Positions 9,919-17,803 of a stretch of 45,918 nucleotides of DNA are shown here, one piece after another. The notes under the pieces are model-generated. The model was not told the DNA's origin. It saw only the letters and a list, made by a program, of their open reading frames with translations, and made no database searches. How positions within the stretch are numbered: position 1 is the first letter of the stretch; every line of letters starts with the position of its first letter. Location of the stretch: assembly GCA_024643425.1 (NCBI GenBank), contig JAHEMY010000008.1, positions 1 through 45,918 of the forward strand, read 5' to 3'. The translations under genes were made by a program, and so were the position numbers. The DNA is from Flavobacteriaceae bacterium. Lineage in GTDB: Bacteria > Bacteroidota > Bacteroidia > Flavobacteriales > Flavobacteriaceae.

Positions 9919-11130
9919 TTATTTCCGAGTTAATAATGCCATGTAAAAGCCATCGTAGCCTGTTTCACTAGGATAAAGGGTTTGTTCTTTTTTTAATGAA
10001 AAGTAGGCACCCGATTCACTCTTTAAAAATGCCTTTACTTGACCTTCATTTTCTGAGGGTAAGATGGAACAGGTGGCATACACCATTTGTCCGCCCTCTT
10101 TAACCATCTTAGAATACGATTGCAGAATTTCTTGCTGGGTGGCTCTTATCTCATCCAAAAATTCAGGTTGTAGCTTCCATTTAGTATCTGGATTTCTTCT
10201 AAGAACACCAAGACCGGTACAAGGAGCATCAATGAGCAATTTATCGGCTTTTCCGTATAATTTTTTTATAGTCTTGGTCGAATCGATCAATCGAGTTTCT
10301 AGATTGTGTATGCCATTTCTACGCGCTCTACGTTTTAGTTCCTCCAGTTTATTCTCGTAAATGTCTAAAGCGATAATCTGACCTTTATTTTGCATTAAGG
10401 TTGCCAGGTGTAAGCTTTTTCCACCGGCACCTGCGCAAGCATCCACAACGCGTTCTCCGGGTTCCGGATTTAACAAGGCCGCAACTTTTTGTGAAGAGGC
10501 GTCCTGCACTTCAAACCAACCTTTTTTAAACTCTTCAGTGGTAAAAACATTGGCACGCTCTTTTAGCTGTAGGGCTTCCGGGATATCCGGGATGGTATCG
10601 GTAAGAATGTCTTGATCTGCCAATACATTCTTAAGCTGTGGCACCGTGGTTTGCAAGGTGTTGGTTCTAAGAACTACTTCAGCCAACTGGTTTAGGGAGC
10701 TAAGCTCTTTTTCCCAGCGTTCCTTTCCTAATTCTTCCAATCCTAAAACATCCAGCCAATCCGGAATAGATTCGCGCACTTTTCGAATTTTTGAGAGTTC
10801 GTCAAAGCGTCCTTTTATTTTTCGCGTAGGAGTTCCTTCAAATTGTTTCCAATCTGGTAATTTGATTCCCTTCAGCGTGGCCCAAACTACAAAAAGGCGA
10901 AATAAGTTCTCACGATTAAAAGGCTCCTTTACTTCAGCAATTTCTGCGTATAATCTCTTCCATCGAACAATGTCGTAGGTGGTTTCAGCAATAAAGCTCC
11001 GATCCCTCGCTCCCCATCGCTTATCCCTTTTTAAGGTGTTTCGTAATACTTTGTCGGCTTGCTTCTTTTCATTGAAAATCATGTGAAGAGAATCAATGGT
11101 GGCAAACACTAAATTTCGGTGCAGTCTCAT
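9919..11130 (-). CDS. RsmB/NOP-family RNA (cytosine-5) methyltransferase
   Basis: A 403-residue class I SAM-dependent enzyme that probably makes 5-methylcytosine in 16S rRNA (RsmB/RsmF type). The N-terminal third (from MRLHRNLVFATIDSLHMIF) resembles a NusB-like or RNA-binding helper region. The SAM site shows VVDACAGAGGKSLHLA near residue 230. The two cysteines of this family appear in DAPCTGLG (about 305) and YATCSILPSENE (about 352). The frame opens at a TTG two codons earlier (11136); the ATG at 11130 is preferred. Which rRNA position is modified cannot be told from sequence. It is convergent with the GEVED gene and divergent from the next lipoprotein gene. Confidence 0.9.
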   Translation of the reverse strand: MRLHRNLVFATIDSLHMIFNEKKQADKVLRNTLKRDKRWGARDRSFIAETTYDIVRWKRLYAEIAEVKEPFNRENLFRLFVVWATLKGIKLPDWKQFEGTPTRKIKGRFDELSKIRKVRESIPDWLDVLGLEELGKERWEKELSSLNQLAEVVLRTNTLQTTVPQLKNVLADQDILTDTIPDIPEALQLKERANVFTTEEFKKGWFEVQDASSQKVAALLNPEPGERVVDACAGAGGKSLHLATLMQNKGQIIALDIYENKLEELKRRARRNGIHNLETRLIDSTKTIKKLYGKADKLLIDAPCTGLGVLRRNPDTKWKLQPEFLDEIRATQQEILQSYSKMVKEGGQMVYATCSILPSENEGQVKAFLKSESGAYFSLKKEQTLYPSETGYDGFYMALLTRK

Positions 11131-11152
11131 ACTCAATTAATAGGCTGCAAAG

Positions 11153-11183
11153 TTAGTATTCTTTGGTTGTTTAATTACTTTTG
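11153..11183 (+). promoter_or_regulatory. Putative promoter of the β-propeller lipoprotein gene
   Basis: TTAG, 19 bases, then TACTTTTG (11176-11183), which fits TAnnTTTG. It ends 15 bases before the ATG at 11199. On the opposite strand a second -7-like TAACTTTG (11148-11155) points toward the methyltransferase gene, so the two divergent promoters would overlap. Confidence 0.45.
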
Positions 11184-11198
11184 CCAAAATAATTTTCC

Positions 11199-12236
11199 AT
11201 GAAGATTTTTTCAGCAGTTTTGTTAGTGCTCATATGCATCGCTTGCGGACAAGACCGACCGTCTTTTAGTGAGGTTGAAATAACACCTATTTTTCAGGAT
11301 TCTTTGAGTATACGGGCTATTGTTCCTATTGATGATCAAAGTGTTTGGTTCGCAGCGAACCGCGGTATGGTAGGGCTCATAGATGGAGACACCCCGAAGC
11401 TTGCGAACATTAAGTACGACGATTCGTTATTGCATTTTCGATCAATTGCCATGGTGAAGAATGCTGTTTTTGTATTAAGTATCGACAATCCTGCCGTTTT
11501 GTATAAAATAGATTTTGAAGGCAAGGAAGCCACTCAAATTAAAGAGGTTTATTATGAAGAAGGTGAAGGTGTTTTCTATGATGCCATGAAATTTTGGAAT
11601 GACGAGGAAGGAATCGCTATGGGCGATCCGCAAAATGGCTGTCTCTCTATGTTAATTACGAGAGATGGAGGAAATACGTGGAATAAAGTGTTATGCAATA
11701 ATCTTCCACCAATAGAAGAAGGCGAAGCAGCTTTTGCAGCCAGTAATTCAAACATTGCAATTCAAGGGGAGCACGCTTGGATTGCCACCGGCGGCAAACG
11801 TGCTCGAGTATTTCATTCGGCCGATAAAGGTATGACCTGGGAGGTGTTTGATACACCTATGGTTCAGGGGCGCACCATGACAGGAATATACACTATCGAT
11901 TTCTACAATAAAAAGCGTGGGGTAATCTTCGGTGGTGATTGGGAGCAGAAAGGTTTTAATGAGGGAAATAAAGCCATCACCAACAATGGGGGAAAAACCT
12001 GGAAATTAATTTCCAATGGAGCAGGACCGGGCTACCGATCGTCTGTGAAGTTTGTTCCGGGAAGTGATGGGGATGAATTAATTGCCGTGGGTTCACCTGG
12101 AATATCGTATAGCGATGATGGGGGTGAAACGTGGATAGAACTGTCAAAAGAGGGCTTTTATGCTGTGGAATTTGTGAACGACACGGTTGCCTTTGCCAGC
12201 GGTCATCAAAGAATTTCGAAACTCGTATTTCGCTAG
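11199..12236 (+). CDS. BNR-repeat β-propeller lipoprotein
   Basis: A 345-residue lipoprotein: a short hydrophobic leader ends in a lipobox with Cys16 (LICIAC). The body carries repeated Asp-box/BNR motifs of a YCF48-like or sialidase-like β-propeller: SMLITRDGGNTWNKV, VFHSADKGMTWEVF, AITNNGGKTWKLI and ISYSDDGGETWIEL. Flavobacterial relatives are often labelled 'oxidoreductase' without evidence. No redox cofactor motif is visible, so I leave the function open; a periplasmic binding or assembly scaffold is possible. The stop codon directly abuts the stop of the convergent gene. Confidence 0.8.
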   Translation: MKIFSAVLLVLICIACGQDRPSFSEVEITPIFQDSLSIRAIVPIDDQSVWFAANRGMVGLIDGDTPKLANIKYDDSLLHFRSIAMVKNAVFVLSIDNPAVLYKIDFEGKEATQIKEVYYEEGEGVFYDAMKFWNDEEGIAMGDPQNGCLSMLITRDGGNTWNKVLCNNLPPIEEGEAAFAASNSNIAIQGEHAWIATGGKRARVFHSADKGMTWEVFDTPMVQGRTMTGIYTIDFYNKKRGVIFGGDWEQKGFNEGNKAITNNGGKTWKLISNGAGPGYRSSVKFVPGSDGDELIAVGSPGISYSDDGGETWIELSKEGFYAVEFVNDTVAFASGHQRISKLVFR

Positions 12237-12668
12237 TTAAGGTCGCTTTCGATGCTTCCCCTTTACCTTCTCGAGCAACATATGTTTAAATTCTTCTTCA
12301 GCGCGTTTTAATTTTAAGATCTTTTTGGAAGGAAGGACTTTTTTCAAGTCGGTAATCATGGCCTCATGATATTGAACCTCCTTAGACTTTAGCGTTGAAA
12401 TTTCGTCTAGTAAAACAGTAGCTTCTGCATCGGACAAGGTTTCAAGATCACCCTTCATTTTTTGATAGATTTCGCGACGTTCAGTTCGGCGTAAGGACAT
12501 AAGCAGCTCATCGTATTTATTGTAAATAGGCCAAAATCGTTCAGCTTCCTCAGGGGTAAGATCAAGGGATTCTGTAAGATAAGCAGTTTTATAGGCTTTC
12601 AATTTTTCATTGTGCTGTGCAAAGGCCAAAAAAGGTATGAGTGCAATAAGGAATAGGAACTTTTTCAT
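12237..12668 (-). CDS. Spy/CpxP-like periplasmic protein of ECF sigma operon
   Basis: A 143-residue exported helical protein. The signal peptide (MKKFLFLIALIPFLAFAQ) fixes the start at 12668; the frame is open for 11 more codons upstream, but those overlap the preceding gene. The mature part is highly charged and helical, with SLDLTPEEAERFWPIYNKY, the LTPEEA-type motif of Spy/CpxP/ZraP-like proteins, and a basic C-terminus. Flavobacterial homologs at this spot are often called 'sensor of ECF-type sigma factor'. It is the third gene of the sigma/anti-sigma operon: its ATG begins one base after the anti-sigma stop, which suggests translational coupling. Confidence 0.75.
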   Translation of the reverse strand: MKKFLFLIALIPFLAFAQHNEKLKAYKTAYLTESLDLTPEEAERFWPIYNKYDELLMSLRRTERREIYQKMKGDLETLSDAEATVLLDEISTLKSKEVQYHEAMITDLKKVLPSKKILKLKRAEEEFKHMLLEKVKGKHRKRP

Positions 12669-12669
12669 A

Positions 12670-13164
12670 TTATTCTTCTTGTAATAAAATCGATTCGTCA
12701 AAGTGTTCTAATAGATACGTATCAAGGCTTTCTTCCGAAAAGAAATCGCTTTGATCAACAATTTCAGAAATGTCCTCGTCAGTGAGAAGTTGGGCCAAAT
12801 CGAAGGTGTTCAAGTTCAACCCACCATTTTCAATATAATAGGAGGCGTCGGCTGTATCTATAACAGGGGAATCCTGCACCGTATTAAGGATCGAGAAGCC
12901 AATGATCAATGAAGCAGCGATGCCGGAGAGGTAATAGAGGTTCCTTTTTCTGAATAAGGGAAGAACTGAAACTTGTTCTTTTTCATTCTGAAGGGCGCCA
13001 ACTATTTTCGATTCTAATCCGCTGAAATAATCCTCAGGAACAGTATAACCCGTACGCTGGGGAAGCTCACTTAGTTTCGACTGAATGACCAATTCACGGT
13101 TGAGTTCATCGAAATAGTGTTCCGGTGTTTGAAAACCATGGGTATGTTTCGATTCTTTTGTCAT
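12670..13164 (-). CDS. Membrane-anchored anti-sigma factor (probable)
   Basis: A 164-residue protein with one membrane segment at about 75-95 (YYLSGIAASLIIGFSILN). The cytosolic N-terminal part holds two copies of a short motif: GFQTPEHYFDELNRELV at 11-27 and GYTVPEDYFSGLESKIV at 39-55. The periplasmic C-terminus is very acidic (ending LLQEE). Position between an ECF sigma gene and a Spy-like gene, and the topology, suggest it holds the sigma factor at the membrane. The canonical zinc-binding anti-sigma HxxxCxxC motif is absent. The role is inferred mainly from context. Confidence 0.65.
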   Translation of the reverse strand: MTKESKHTHGFQTPEHYFDELNRELVIQSKLSELPQRTGYTVPEDYFSGLESKIVGALQNEKEQVSVLPLFRKRNLYYLSGIAASLIIGFSILNTVQDSPVIDTADASYYIENGGLNLNTFDLAQLLTDEDISEIVDQSDFFSEESLDTYLLEHFDESILLQEE

Positions 13165-13188
13165 GATAGCACTTTGACTAATATTCTT

Positions 13189-13743
13189 TTAAAAGGTTTC
13201 ATTTTTTAATGCCTGTGTTATTTTTTTGACCGCGATATGATAACTGCTCTTTAGCCCGCCTACTGAAGTTTCCAGAATTTCGGATAGTTCTTCATAGGTG
13301 AGGTCGTCAAAATATTTCATATTAAAGATTAGACGCTGACGCTCGGGTAGTGCTGCAATGGCTTTCTGTAATTTAAGCTGGATGTCTTCGCCTTCAAAAT
13401 AAACATCAGTCTCAAGTTTGGAAATTGCTAGTTGTTGTACTTCCTCCGTGGAGATAAGCATTTTTTTAGCCTTTTTATTGATGAATGTGATGGACTCGTT
13501 GGTGGCAATGCGGTACATCCATGTATAAAGCTTACTGTCTCCTTTAAACTGATCAATATTTCGAAATATTTTGATAAAGGTATTCTGAAGGACGTCATCG
13601 GCATCATCATGATCCAACACAATTTTTCGGATATGCCAATACAAACGTTCTTTGAACTCGGAAATAAGATCGCGAAAAGCTGCTTCCTTGTGATGCTCGC
13701 TTTTGAGTCCTTCAATAAGGGCCGTTTCTTCTATCAAGGGCAT
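13189..13743 (-). CDS. ECF-type RNA polymerase sigma factor
   Basis: A 184-residue sigma-70 family factor with region 2 at about 20-95 (DADDVLQNTFIKIFRNI, then YTWMYRIATNESITFI) and region 4 at about 125-180 (ALPERQRLIFNMKYFDDL, YEELSEILETSVGGLKSS). It lacks regions 1 and 3, as in the ECF group. It is first in a three-gene minus-strand operon with the anti-sigma and Spy-like genes, so it probably responds to envelope stress. A weak -7-like TACCTTTA lies just upstream on the minus strand, at 13752-13759. Confidence 0.92.
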   Translation of the reverse strand: MPLIEETALIEGLKSEHHKEAAFRDLISEFKERLYWHIRKIVLDHDDADDVLQNTFIKIFRNIDQFKGDSKLYTWMYRIATNESITFINKKAKKMLISTEEVQQLAISKLETDVYFEGEDIQLKLQKAIAALPERQRLIFNMKYFDDLTYEELSEILETSVGGLKSSYHIAVKKITQALKNETF

Positions 13744-13897
13744 AGTTTAAAGGTATGACTTTTAAGAATTGAAATGGTTTAAATGAAAAGTGGAGCAAAG
13801 ACAAAAAAGGCACTATAAAATCGATTAAAAACAAAAAATACCGATAAAAAACATTTTTTCTTTATTTGTAGGAAAATATTTACTAGATTTACGCAAT

Positions 13898-13985
13898 ACT
13901 TCTTATGTATAGGTTCTTTGTTATCAGCCCCAACTGTAATGAGAACTGATTAAACGGGCCTAAGCGGGGGCTGGCCCGTTTTTTA
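13898..13985 (+). ncRNA. Candidate small RNA 1 (upstream member of tandem pair)
   Basis: The 480 bases from 13744 to 14223 have no credible protein gene. The first half holds a candidate RNA of about 88 nt. A weaker promoter (TTTA at 13861, 19 bases, TAGATTTA at 13884-13891) would start it near 13898. It begins with CTTATGTAT (13902-13910). A first hairpin, 13913-13946, has a GTTCT/AGAAC base and an inner CAG/CTG stem, and exposes CCCCAA (13928-13933). A terminator closes it: a 9-bp stem AAACGGGCC/GGCCCGTTT (13952-13981) and a T-run. The order of parts matches the second candidate at 14132-14219. The start is predicted, not mapped. Confidence 0.6.
13952..13984 (+). terminator. Intrinsic terminator of candidate small RNA 1
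   Basis: AAACGGGCC pairs perfectly with GGCCCGTTT over 9 bp, followed by a T-run. The 12-base loop contains GGGGGCT, complementary to the AGCCCC in the first hairpin of the same RNA and in the second small RNA. Confidence 0.85.
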
Positions 13986-14095
13986 TTTCCTTTTCAATTA
14001 TAAACCAAATCATGTTTAATCTGTAAGAAATAACGTACTTTATAGTAGTTTCTTATCGATGAAATGCACTTATTATAGATAAAATGCAAAAAATA

Positions 14096-14126
14096 TTTGG
14101 TAAATTGAAAAACTGTACTATCTTTG
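14096..14126 (+). promoter_or_regulatory. Consensus promoter of candidate small RNA 2
   Basis: TTTG (14096-14099), exactly 19 bases, then TATCTTTG (14119-14126): a complete match to the Bacteroidota primary sigma factor consensus TTTG-N19-TAnnTTTG. No coding region begins downstream on this strand before the terminator at 14186, so the transcript should be non-coding. Confidence 0.8.
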
Positions 14127-14131
14127 AAGTG

Positions 14132-14219
14132 TACTTATGTATTAATAACTATTTCATTGTGTGCCCCAAATGCAATGAAAAACTTAAAGAAGCGGAGCCC
14201 CAACCGCTTCTTTTTTTTT
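14132..14219 (+). ncRNA. Candidate small RNA 2 (downstream member of tandem pair)
   Basis: A predicted RNA of about 88 nt from the consensus promoter to a strong terminator. It opens with CTTATGTAT (14134-14142), as in small RNA 1. The first hairpin is a perfect 8-bp stem TTTCATTG/CAATGAAA (14152-14180) with a 13-base loop holding GCCCCAA (14163-14169). The second is the terminator, whose loop AGCCCCAA repeats the same C-rich motif. The only open frames are a few codons long. It could be a trans-acting regulator; a match to a described flavobacterial RNA family (for example Flavo-1, Rfam RF01705) is possible, but I cannot test it. Confidence 0.7.
14186..14219. terminator. Terminator of small RNA 2, abutting the ABC exporter gene
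   Basis: A 10-bp stem AAAGAAGCGG/CCGCTTCTTT with loop AGCCCCAA and a T-run through 14219. The convergent ABC transporter gene stops at 14224, and the A-rich left flank could also let the hairpin end that transcript. Confidence 0.88.
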
Positions 14220-14223
14220 GTCC

Positions 14224-16050
14224 TTATGCCAAGGATTGCATTTCCACCAGGTTGTAGTACGTACCTTTCTTAGCGAGCAGTTCGTGATGTTTTCCTTGTT
14301 CAACGATCGAACCTTTCGAAAGGACCACAATATTATCGGCACTTTGAATGGTCGAAAGTCGGTGCGCAATAACCACGGAAGTTCTATTTTTCATCATGTT
14401 CTCTAAAGCATCTTGCACCAGTCGTTCACTTTCAGTATCGAGGGCTGAAGTAGCTTCATCTAAAATCATGATGGGCGGGTTCTTCAATACAGCACGAGCT
14501 ATGCTTAGACGTTGCTTCTGTCCGCCACTTAGTTTATTACCACTGTCTCCTATATTGGTATCAATACCTTGAGGAAGTCCTTGTACAAATTCCCAAGCAT
14601 TCGCAACCTTAAGGGCATCGATAATCTCTTCATCACTTGCATCCTCTTTTGCGACCCTTAAATTCCCTTTCACTGTATCGTTAAAAAGAATGGAATCTTG
14701 AGTAACAAGTCCCATCAATCCCCTTAATGAGTGTAGTGTAATGTCTTTAATATTTGCGTTATCAATTGCAATATTACCCTCGTTTACATCGTAGAATCGC
14801 GTAAGTAAATTGGCAATAGTACTCTTACCACTTCCGCTTTGTCCTACCAAAGCCACTGTAGAACCTTTTGGAACCTTGAGCGAAAAATTCTTCAACACCC
14901 AATCGTCTTCGTATTTAAACGAAACATCGTTTAGGGTAATAGCATCTTCAAAATCCTTTTTAACGGTGGCGTTATTCTTGTCTTTAATGGAGGATTCGGT
15001 CTCTAAGATTTCCAATACTCGTTCTGCCGCGGCATTTCCTTTTTTCACACCATAGCTCGCTTTACTAATTGCTTTTGCAGGAGTGAGGATGTTATACGCC
15101 AATCCCATATAAACGATAAAAGCTTCAGGAGCCAATGTTTTTTCAACCAAAACCATGGAACCACCAAACCACAGCAATATGGCAATAACAACAATTCCTA
15201 AAAACTCGCTAATGGGTGAGGCTAAATTTTGTCGGTGCATTAAGGCATTGGAGTATTTAAAAAAGCGCGCTGTAGATTGCTGAAATTTTTCATTAAACAT
15301 CTTTTCAGCATTAAACCCTTTAATAATTTTGAGTCCGCCCAATGTTTCCTCCAAAATCGATAGAAAGAACCCTTGTTCTTGTTGTACTCGGGTACTTCGT
15401 TTCTTTAAACTTTTTCCTATTCTAGAGATAATAAACCCTGAAACCGGTATGAAAATAAAAACGAACAAGGTTAGCTTAGCACTTAAAATAAGCATGGCGA
15501 TAATCGTAAATAAAATCATCAAGGGTTCTCGAACGATCAATTCTAAAATTGAAAGGAAGGAATGCTGAATCTCTAGAACATCGGTTGAGATTCTTGCAAT
15601 AGTATCGCCTTTTCGTTTCTCGGAATAATACGACACAGGAAGTGCTACTGTTTTTTCATACACTGCATTCCGTAAATCTTTAAGCACACCATTTCGTAAG
15701 AAGGTAATAAAGAACATAGCCAGATAGCCTGATAAATTCTTTAACAAGAAGGTTGCAATTACAATCGAAATCATGATCATAAGAGCATAGAGTTCACCAG
15801 AGGATTCAATTTTTTGGGTGATGAAATAATTCATATACCCCTCAAAATAATCTCCAACATGAGAAATTCCTTCATAGACCGGTGGCTCGGTAATCTTTGT
15901 TGAATTGTCGAACAACACCTTCAGCATGGGCATCAAAGAAACAAAGGCCAATGTACCGAATAAGGCATAAAAGATATTGGCGATAATATTGAGCCAGGCA
16001 AACCTTTTATAAGGTTTTGCAAAGTGTAATATCTTTCTGAAGTATTTCAT
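14224..16050 (-). CDS. MsbA-like ABC exporter (fused permease and ATPase)
   Basis: A 608-residue half-transporter that would act as a homodimer in the inner membrane. The membrane domain with six helices covers about 15-330. The ATPase domain follows, with Walker A GQSGSGKST at 403-411, signature LSGGQKQRLSIARA, and Walker B PIMILDEATSALD. MsbA-family exporters flip lipid A-core, other lipids or drugs. The substrate is not readable here, but the upstream glycosyltransferase and phosphohexomutase genes fit lipid or glycan export. The start ATG overlaps the stop of the upstream mutase gene (TAATG), so the two are almost certainly co-transcribed. Confidence 0.92.
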   Translation of the reverse strand: MKYFRKILHFAKPYKRFAWLNIIANIFYALFGTLAFVSLMPMLKVLFDNSTKITEPPVYEGISHVGDYFEGYMNYFITQKIESSGELYALMIMISIVIATFLLKNLSGYLAMFFITFLRNGVLKDLRNAVYEKTVALPVSYYSEKRKGDTIARISTDVLEIQHSFLSILELIVREPLMILFTIIAMLILSAKLTLFVFIFIPVSGFIISRIGKSLKKRSTRVQQEQGFFLSILEETLGGLKIIKGFNAEKMFNEKFQQSTARFFKYSNALMHRQNLASPISEFLGIVVIAILLWFGGSMVLVEKTLAPEAFIVYMGLAYNILTPAKAISKASYGVKKGNAAAERVLEILETESSIKDKNNATVKKDFEDAITLNDVSFKYEDDWVLKNFSLKVPKGSTVALVGQSGSGKSTIANLLTRFYDVNEGNIAIDNANIKDITLHSLRGLMGLVTQDSILFNDTVKGNLRVAKEDASDEEIIDALKVANAWEFVQGLPQGIDTNIGDSGNKLSGGQKQRLSIARAVLKNPPIMILDEATSALDTESERLVQDALENMMKNRTSVVIAHRLSTIQSADNIVVLSKGSIVEQGKHHELLAKKGTYYNLVEMQSLA

Positions 16051-17753
16051 TAAGTGAGTTTAAGATCTGATTGAATAGAGGCTATTTTAGCTTCTAAAGT
16101 GACTTCATCAGGACCGTTAACACTGATGTAAAATTTTATTTTTGGTTCTGTCCCACTTGGCCGTGCTGCAATTTTACTTCCATCCTCCGTATTGAAAATT
16201 AAAACATTTGAGGAGGGAAGGTCTAAAGATTCCGAAATATTTTCTAACAAATTGGTTTTGGTCCCTGGCAAGTAATCTTCAACCGAGGTAACGCGGCTCC
16301 CGGCAATGGTCGTAGGAGGCTGTTGTCGCAAGGTTGCCATCATACGCTGGATTTCTTCGGCACCTTCTTTTCCTTTTTTAACCATAGAAACAAGCGCTTC
16401 TCTATAAAAGCCATATTTCTTATAAAGGTCTTGCAAATATTGATAAACCGTAGTTCCTTTTTCTTTTTGAAGGGCAGCAATTTCACAGATAAGTAGGGTA
16501 GCAGTCACCGCATCTTTATCGCGAACAAAATCTCCCACCATATACCCAAAACTTTCTTCACCGCCACCAACAAGGCTTAGTTCGGGATGGTCTTTGATCA
16601 TTTTGGCGATCCATTTGAAACCGGTAAGACCTTCCATATACGTTACTCCGTAATCTTCGACAATCTTCTGCAACATAGGCGTAGAGACAATGGTAGAGCC
16701 CACAAATTGGCTGCCGTCAAGTTTCCCTTGTCGTTTCCATTGTTCTAAAAGAAAGTGTGTTTTAATCACCATGGCCTGGTTGCCGTTAAGGATCACCATT
16801 TTTCCGTTTTGATCACGTACTGCAATTCCAAGTCGGTCGCAATCCGGATCTGTGCCAATCACTATATCTGCTTGTTCTCGGTCGGCTTGTTCCAAAGCCA
16901 TTTTAAGTGCTTCGGTTTCTTCTGGATTTGGAGAAACTACCGTAGGAAAATCGCCATCCGGAGTAGCTTGTTCTTGAACAATTCCTATTTGAGAATACCC
17001 GGCTTGTTCAAGCACTCTTGGAACCATGGTAATTGACGTTCCGTGCAAGGAGGTAAATACAATTTTTAAATTTTGTCGAGCTTCTACGGAAACTTGAGCA
17101 CTTCCATTGTTAACTGAAGCATCTGCAAATGCTTGATCTACTTGTTTATCGATGTATTTAATGAACTGTTCATTCGCATTAAATCGAATATCGGTATAAT
17201 CTAATCGATTGATTTCTTCAATAATTTCCTTGTCCTGAGGAGGAACCAACTGACCACCATCTTGCCAATACACCTTATATCCGTTATACTCCGGAGGGTT
17301 GTGGGATGCAGTAAGGACAATTCCGCAGTGACAGCCTAAATACTTTACGGCAAAAGAGAGCTCAGGGGTGGGGCGTAGGTCGGAAAAAAGATATACCTGT
17401 ATTCCGTTTGCCGAAAATACCTCAGCAACAATCCGAGCCAGGCTTTTACTATTGTGGCGGCAATCGTAGGCGATGGCAACCTTTATCGCTTCCGAAGGAA
17501 ATTCTTTTTTTAAATAATTGGCAAGTCCTTGGGTGTTTTTTCCTAAGGTATATTGATTGATTCGATTATCGCCAACCCCCATAATTCCGCGCATTCCACC
17601 GGTACCAAACTCAAGACTTTTATAAAACGAATCGTCAAGCGTCTCGGTGTCGTAGGCTATAAGTTCTTTGATTGCTAATTGTGTTTCGGCATCAAAAAAT
17701 GGTACCAGCCACCGATTGGCTTTCTCTAAAATTTCAGGATCTACGTATCGCAT
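16050..17753 (-). CDS. Phosphoglucomutase/phosphomannomutase family enzyme
   Basis: A 567-residue α-D-phosphohexomutase that interconverts hexose 1- and 6-phosphates. The catalytic phosphoserine lies in TASHNPPEYNG (Ser150), the metal-binding loop is in DPDCDRLG, the sugar-specificity loop in GGEESFGY, and the phosphate-binding site in RPSGTEPKIKFY near the C-terminus. Length and motifs match the PgcA/PGM2-like group. The frame can start at a TTG 14 codons upstream, but the ATG at 17753 (MRYVDPEILEKANRW) gives the normal N-terminus. It probably feeds sugar-1-phosphate into envelope polysaccharide synthesis with its operon partners. Confidence 0.93.
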   Translation of the reverse strand: MRYVDPEILEKANRWLVPFFDAETQLAIKELIAYDTETLDDSFYKSLEFGTGGMRGIMGVGDNRINQYTLGKNTQGLANYLKKEFPSEAIKVAIAYDCRHNSKSLARIVAEVFSANGIQVYLFSDLRPTPELSFAVKYLGCHCGIVLTASHNPPEYNGYKVYWQDGGQLVPPQDKEIIEEINRLDYTDIRFNANEQFIKYIDKQVDQAFADASVNNGSAQVSVEARQNLKIVFTSLHGTSITMVPRVLEQAGYSQIGIVQEQATPDGDFPTVVSPNPEETEALKMALEQADREQADIVIGTDPDCDRLGIAVRDQNGKMVILNGNQAMVIKTHFLLEQWKRQGKLDGSQFVGSTIVSTPMLQKIVEDYGVTYMEGLTGFKWIAKMIKDHPELSLVGGGEESFGYMVGDFVRDKDAVTATLLICEIAALQKEKGTTVYQYLQDLYKKYGFYREALVSMVKKGKEGAEEIQRMMATLRQQPPTTIAGSRVTSVEDYLPGTKTNLLENISESLDLPSSNVLIFNTEDGSKIAARPSGTEPKIKFYISVNGPDEVTLEAKIASIQSDLKLT

Positions 17754-17803
17754 AGGTTGTTTAATTCGCACTTTAGAAAGTGCAAAAATAGGCAATCTTG
17801 GGC

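Noticed and set aside
11199-12236. Photosystem II stability or sialidase assignment for the BNR lipoprotein
   Set aside because: BNR/YCF48 repeats mark a fold, not an activity. No catalytic residue set for a sialidase is visible.
14041-14090. GAAATGCA and AAAATGCA repeats upstream of small RNA 2
   Set aside because: Only two copies with one mismatch in AT-rich DNA; too weak to call operators.
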